DNA from: Chaunax sp. Z400
Taxonomy: Eukaryota; Chordata; Actinopteri; Lophiiformes; Chaunacidae
Direction of reading: 5' to 3'
DNA: 64,000 nt
Assembly: GCA_037577475.1 (NCBI GenBank)
Contig: JBAGJB010000177.1
Span: 389,501-453,500, forward strand
Shown: in pieces, positions 58,351 through 64,000 of the stretch
Layout: every line of letters begins with the position of its first letter
Position numbering within the stretch: position 1 is the first letter of the stretch
Program-made: the position numbers and the translations under genes
The notes under the pieces: model-generated
What the model was told of the DNA's origin: nothing
Seen by the model: only the letters and a program-made list of their open reading frames with translations
The model's database searches: none

Positions 58351-60910
58351 TGTTGAGCCGCATTTTGTAATAACGGTGCATTTTGTAATAAACGTCCAAA
58401 ATGTAATAACTTTTTCATTTCATTTTGTAATAAAGCCGCATTTTGTAATAAACTGCCGCATTTTGTAATAAACTGCCCCAACGCATTTTGTAATAAATTT
58501 TGCCACATTATGTAATAAGTTATTACATTTTGAGAAGATTATTACAAAATGCACTTGCAACTTTTTTATTCTCTAGAAAATGTAATAACATGGTGCATTA
58601 CGTAATAACAATTCTAAAGCATTGTTTATTTGTTTGTTAATTGTATTTTATTTTACTTTAAAGTATTTGTAAAAGTTAGGTAATGAGATGCGAAAAAAAA
58701 TTGGTAATGAGATGCGAATTTTAAAAAAAAAAAGAAATGATTAAAAAAAATTGGTAATGAGATGCGAAAAAAAAATCGGTAATGAGATGCGGGGGGAAAA
58801 TGGTAATGAGATGCGAAAAAAATTGGTAATGAGATGCGGGGAAAAAATAAAATAATAATTGTTAATGAGATGCGAAAAATAAAATTGGTAATGAGATGCG
58901 GAAAAAAAAAATTGGTAATGAGATGCAAAAAAAACAGGAAAAAAACAAAAAAAATTGGTAATGAGATGCGGGGGGAAAAAAGTAATGAGATGCGAAAAAA
59001 ATTTGGTAATGGGATGCGAGAAGGGAAAAAAAAAATTGGTAATGAGATGCGAAAAAATATAATAATAAAAAATAATTGGTAATGAGATGCGGAAGAAAAA
59101 AAATTGGTAATGAGATGCGAGAAAAAAAAATTGGTAATGAGATGCGAGAAAAAAAATTGGTAATGAGATGCAGAAAAAAAAGAAAAAAAAATTGGTAATG
59201 AGATGCGGGGAAAAAAATTGGTAATGAGATGCGGGGAAAAAATTGGTAATGAGATGCGAGAAAAAAAATTGGTAATGAGATGCAGAAAAAAAATAAAAAA
59301 AAATTGGTGATGAGCTGCGGGAAAAAAAATTGGTAATGAGATGCGGAAAAAAATTGGTAATGAGATGCGGAAAAAAATTGGTAATGAGATGCGGAATTTA
59401 AAAAAAAAATGCTTAAAAAATTGGTAATGAGATGCGGAAAAAAAATTGGTAATGAGATGCGGGGGGGGAAAATGGTAATGAGATGCTAAAAAAATTTGGT
59501 AATGAGATGCAGGAAAAAAAAATAATAATTGGTAATGAGATGCGGAAAAAAAATTGGTAATGAGACGTGGGGAAAAACAGGGAAAAAAACAAAAATTGGT
59601 AATGAGATGCGAAAAAAAAAGTAATGAGATGCGGAAGAAAAAAATTGGTAATGAGCTGCGAGAAAAAAAATTGGTAATGAGATGCAGAAAAAAAAGGAAA
59701 AAAAATTGTTAATGAGATGCGGGAAAAAAATTGGTAATGAGATGCGGGGGAAAAATTGGTAATGAGATGCGGAATTTTTTTTAGAAAAAATGCTTTAAAA
59801 AATTGGTAATGAGATGCGGAAAAAAAATTGGTAATGAGATGCGGGGGGAAAAATGGTAATGAGATGCTAAAAAAATTTGGTAATGAGATGCAGGGGGAAA
59901 AAAAATAATAATTGGTAATGAGATGCGAAAAATAAAATTGGTAATGAGATGCGGAAAAAATTTGTTAATGAGATGCGAGAAGGGGAAAAAATTGGTAATG
60001 AGATGCGGGGAAAAAAAATGGTAATGAGATGCGGAAGAAAAAAATTGGTAATGAGATGCTAAAAAAAATTGGTAATGAGATGCTAAAAAAAAATTTGGTA
60101 ATGAGATGAAAAACAAAAAACAAAAAAACAATTTACCAATTTTTTTTCTCGCATCTCATTACCAATTTTTTTTCTTCCGCATCTCATTACCAATTTTTTT
60201 TTTTTTTATATTTTTTCGCATCTCATTACCAATTTTTTTTTCCCTTCTCGCATCCCATTACCAATTTTTTTCGCATCTCATTACTTTTTTTCCCCGCATT
60301 TCATTACCAATTTTTTTTGTTTTTTTCCTGTTTTTTTTGCATCTCATTACCAATTTTTTTTCCGCATCTCATTACCAATTTTATTTTTCGCATCTCATTA
60401 ACAATTATTATTTTATTTTTCCCCCGCATCTCATTACCAATTTTTTTTGCATCTCATTACCATTTTTTCCCCGCATCTCATTACCGATTTTTTTTTCGCA
60501 TCTCATTACCAATTTTTTTTAATCATTTCTTTTTTTTTTAAAATTCGCATCTCATTACCAATTTTTTTCACATCTCATTACCTAACTTTTACAAATACTT
60601 TAAAGTAAAATAAAATACAATTAACAAACAAATAAACAATGCTTTAGAATTGTTATTACGTAATGCACCATGTTATTACATTTTCTAGAGAATAAAAAAG
60701 TTGCAAGTGCATTTTGTAATAATCTTCTCAAAATGTAATAACTTATTACATAATGTGGCAAAATTTATTACAAAATGCGTTGGGGCAGTTTATTACAAAA
60801 TGCGGCAGTTTATTACAAAATGCGGCTTTATTACAAAATGAAATGAAAAAGTTATTACATTTTGGACGTTTATTACAAAATGCACCGTTATTACAAAATG
60901 CGGCTCAACA
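58351..60910. mobile_element. Foldback element with 330-bp TIRs, copy 2
   Basis: Same boundaries as 17063-19888 but 266 bp shorter. The loss is in the left GGTAATGAGATGCG arm; for example, a duplicated block of about 470 bp in copy 1 is reduced here, and a different block containing GAGACGTGG (near 59572) is present. TIRs are intact. It is followed by GGGCG (60911-60915), as in copy 1. Confidence 0.85.
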
Positions 60911-61378
60911 GGGCGGGCTGTAATCTGATTGGCTGCTGCATCAGTTCTACAAAGATCATGCACTGCTTGCATGCTTAATTGAGACAGCCAACAGAGTTCA
61001 ACATGATGCCAGGTATGAAAAAACTGTGTCAAATATTATCTGTGTAATTGAATATATGGAAGTATAAAGACATTTTGCAGTTGATCTAAAGTTATGTAGA
61101 TGTTTTGCCCTTGATAAGAAATTATATGACTGAATTTAAACCTGCATTGTCCAAGTTATGCTCACTGCATTAAAAACAGTTTGTAAAGTAAAACTGAAAT
61201 CTATGCCTCTAAGTACATATTAAAAGTTAATAACTTTTAATGACCGACAGGTAATAACACATTTGAAGGAAAACTGTGCATGTGCAAAAAACTACACCCA
61301 CACACACACACACACAATAGTACACTGCTCAAAAAATAAAGTGATCATTTAAACAACACATCCCAGATCACAATGAAT

Positions 61379-62059
61379 GTCATAATATGCAAATTAGATT
61401 GGTAAATTTACTCCCATCACAAACTTTGAGTCATGGTGAAGTTTTTCCTCATTTACAGTATAATTTTATCTCTTTCCACTTTCAAGTTACAGCCTTTTGA
61501 AATCTTCTTCAGAGATGAATGTTTTCCAATATGGCCGCCAACTGGTGATGTCATAATATGCAAATTAGATTGGTAAATTTACTCCCATCACAAACTTTGA
61601 GTCATGGTGAAGTTTTTCCTCATTTACAGTATAATTTGATCTCTTTCCACTTTCAAGTTGCAGCCTTTTGAAATCTTCTTCAGAGATGAATGTTTTCCAA
61701 TATGGCCACCACCTGGTGATGTCATAATATGCAAATTAGATTGGTAAATTTACTCCCATCACAAACTTTGAGTAATGGTGAAGTTTTTCCACATTTACAG
61801 TATACTTTTATCTCTTTCCAGTTTCAAGTGACAGCCTTTTGGAAAATTGATATTATAATTTCATATTTTCCAATATGGCCGCCACCCTATGACATCATAA
61901 TATGCAAATTAGATTGGTAAATTTACTCCCATCACAAACTTAGGGTTGTGGTTAAGGTTTTTCTCATTTACAGCATAATTTTATCTCTTACCAGTTTCAA
62001 GTTACAGCCTTTTGGAAAATTAATATTAATATTTCATAAATTTTTGGAATATCTTTGGC
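61379..62059. repeat. Four tandem 171-bp units, copy 2
   Basis: Counterpart of 20365-21045, with the same unit-specific differences. Confidence 0.9.
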
Positions 62060-62534
62060 GGCCAAAGGGTTAACACAGTCATAAATAGTAAGCATCGAAA
62101 TAGCTATTAAAAGGCTAAAAATGTTATAACAGGTGTGAAAACAATAAATTTGTTAAAACCTTGTTTTTCAGTATTCCTACAAAAGCAGCGTCCTCTTTAA
62201 TGATAGCATCCTTTATTGAGACAAATCTAGGGCTATAACATAAGATCAACATTCATAAAGCAATTTGAATTACTGTGATGCCGCAGGTGGTGGTGGGTTA
62301 TCAAAATTGTAATAATTAAAATACCTTCTTAAATATTAATTCAAGATAAAATATTTTAGTACTTGAAATGAAATTCCACAAATAAAATAAAAGTGCAAAA
62401 AAAAAGGCACAAAATGCAGTTTAGTTTTGGGAGTTAAACATTTTCCCTCTTTTGTCACCCTTGTAGGTCTGCTAATTATAACCCTGACCTGCACCCTGCT
62501 GGGGCTCATTGTAGGCCATGGACAAAAGCAAGCA

Positions 62535-64000
62535 ATGACCGAGGAAATGTACAATGTCATAGTTCGCAAGTTGAGAGGAGAGTTTCATGTTCCAGTTTCT
62601 GAACGCACAAGAATTCAACAAAATGCCTTGGTGCGTCTCTGGAGAAATCAAGGGGTCTATTCTCTCAGTGAGGATGGGCAGACACTGCTGTGTGCCGGCA
62701 AGCCAGTCATGCTACAGTCTAATGTTGATTGTGTTGTTAAAAAGGGTCTAGATGATACTAAGGGTTCTGGAGCAAGAAAGTTGAGCAAACGACTGAAAAT
62801 GCATCATAGTGGCATAAGTGAAAGAAAGGTGCAGGAAATCTTGAACAAAACTGAGTGGTACCAACTTCAAAATGCAAAGTTTCTGAATAAGCCCCCTTTG
62901 ATGACCATTCAAGCCAAAGAAGTGCAAGATCGACACCAAATTGACCTATTGGACATGGGAAAAATGAAAATTAGTTATGGTCAGGCTTTATACCGTTACA
63001 TTCTCACAGTGATGGATGTGTTCAGTCGTTACATGTGGCTGAAACCATTGAAAAGAAAAAGTAGTGTTGAAATCGCCAAACACCTTAACAAGATTTATCG
63101 TGAACATGGACCACCCAAAGTGTTACAACATGACAAAGGGACTGAGTTTAAAGGGGCAGTGAAAATTCTAATGACATCTCTGCAAGTGAAAATAATTGAA
63201 AGTTCAGCATATCATCCACAAAGCCAAGGAAAGGTTGAGAGGACACATAGGTGGCTAAGAAAGAAGATCATGTATGATCTGGTGAAATTTCAACGGAACG
63301 AAGTTAACTGGGTCAAGCACCTACCTGTATATTCAAGAGTGCTAAATGAGGATCTTAAAGAAGTTTTAGGCTGGAGGTCTCCATTTGAAGTATACTATGG
63401 AAGAAAAAGCAACAGCATAAGGCATCCTTTATGCGGTTCTCCATCTTCTGTTCGTAAGGAGTCTGTGAGGAATCAACATTCAACTTTACCATCCTTGAGA
63501 CATCGAGAAAAATTTGATACTAAACGAAAAAGGGTGAGAAGAATGGCACGGAAGGCCTCTGAGCACTGTGCTAAACTAATGATCAAGCGTGCATTCAAAC
63601 AAAACCTATCACAACACTACAATGTTAAGGACGCTGTTTTGGTCAGAATGAGGGATGGTGCCCATCGAGTCTCCAAAAAGTATCACGTAAGGCGTGGTAC
63701 AATTGTGAAAAAAAATCGAAAGCTCTCAAAATACAAAGTGAGTTTTAGGGACCCAAAGACCCTCCGACAAACACAAAAATGGTTCTTCGTGTCGGATATA
63801 ACTAGTGCTACCCGGCTGCGAAAAAAGACACACTCTAAAAAACCCAAGACAGCACCATCAAAGAGAGGCCTAAACCCACTTTTGTTTCAGTACACACACA
63901 CAGACAGACTAGAGGAATTTATGTCCATGGAGTTAAGCATTCGCTATGACCCTGACCCAGATGGAAATTGTCAGTTTGCAGCCATGGCTGACCAGCTATC
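62535..64000 (+). CDS. Integrase plus OTU-protease transposon protein, copy 2, cut by the window end
   Basis: Begins at the ATG equivalent to 21521 and is open to the last base, about 488 codons. It covers the complete integrase core (HQIDLLD, HDKGTEF, GKVERTHRW) and the GPY/F-like module, and stops just after the OTU cysteine (DGNCQF). I saw no difference from copy 1 in the visible part. The possible short first exon (ATGATGCCAG, 61003-61012) is also conserved. Confidence 0.83.
   Translation, partial: MTEEMYNVIVRKLRGEFHVPVSERTRIQQNALVRLWRNQGVYSLSEDGQTLLCAGKPVMLQSNVDCVVKKGLDDTKGSGARKLSKRLKMHHSGISERKVQEILNKTEWYQLQNAKFLNKPPLMTIQAKEVQDRHQIDLLDMGKMKISYGQALYRYILTVMDVFSRYMWLKPLKRKSSVEIAKHLNKIYREHGPPKVLQHDKGTEFKGAVKILMTSLQVKIIESSAYHPQSQGKVERTHRWLRKKIMYDLVKFQRNEVNWVKHLPVYSRVLNEDLKEVLGWRSPFEVYYGRKSNSIRHPLCGSPSSVRKESVRNQHSTLPSLRHREKFDTKRKRVRRMARKASEHCAKLMIKRAFKQNLSQHYNVKDAVLVRMRDGAHRVSKKYHVRRGTIVKKNRKLSKYKVSFRDPKTLRQTQKWFFVSDITSATRLRKKTHSKKPKTAPSKRGLNPLLFQYTHTDRLEEFMSMELSIRYDPDPDGNCQFAAMADQL

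Overview
The window is eukaryotic, and the repeat content points to a teleost fish. It holds a Tc1/mariner-type MITE with the fish-typical 'CAGTACCAGTCAAAAG' terminus, a decayed non-LTR retrotransposon of the Jockey/CR1/L2/Rex group, a Ginger-like integrase/OTU DNA-transposon gene, a multi-exon gene of an uncharacterised fish family, abundant TA/CA/GA microsatellites, and spliced genes with GT..AG introns. I cannot name the species. There is no prokaryotic content.

Layout: the window is essentially two near-identical copies of one block separated by a giant satellite. Copy 1 is about 1-24,000 and copy 2 about 40,038-64,000. The offset drifts from 40,037 to 41,288 and back to 41,014 as repeats change length. 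Each copy reads, left to right: satellite B (9-bp TAGTATGTA/TAGTATGAA units); a minus-strand multi-exon gene (ExoX-C-like domain, CxxC zinc module resembling DUF6729, transposase-like RNase H region) whose 3' end has been replaced by satellite B; a microsatellite and a 691-bp Tc1-type MITE in its first intron; a promoter/first-exon region and a CpG-rich GC-box block; microsatellites and a polypyrimidine tract; a TATA+CRE minus-strand promoter with a first exon; several kb without recognisable genes; an inverted, frameshifted LINE; satellite A (12/13-bp CTAAAGGTTTA units); a 2.6-2.8 kb foldback element with 330-bp terminal inverted repeats and GGTAATGAGATGCG arrays; a 4 x 171-bp repeat; and an open reading frame of about 831 codons combining an integrase with an OTU protease. 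In copy 1 this gene is complete and followed by two more terminal repeats. In copy 2 the window ends inside the OTU domain.

Between the copies, 25,292-38,541 is a 13.2-kb array of satellite A in the opposite orientation, with clear higher-order structure. It passes directly into satellite B of copy 2.

Most notable points. (1) The foldback element and the integrase element share identical 330-bp TIRs. A 5-bp GGGCG repeat, direct only if one segment is re-inverted, shows that a foldback inserted into a resident autonomous element and TIR recombination then inverted the region. (2) The integrase element lies between mirror-image satellite A arrays. (3) The two copies differ by a lost splice acceptor, a deletion of about 1.07 kb, a broken CRE and several repeat-length changes. 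They are therefore either a recent tandem duplication or two haplotypes wrongly placed in series by an assembler.
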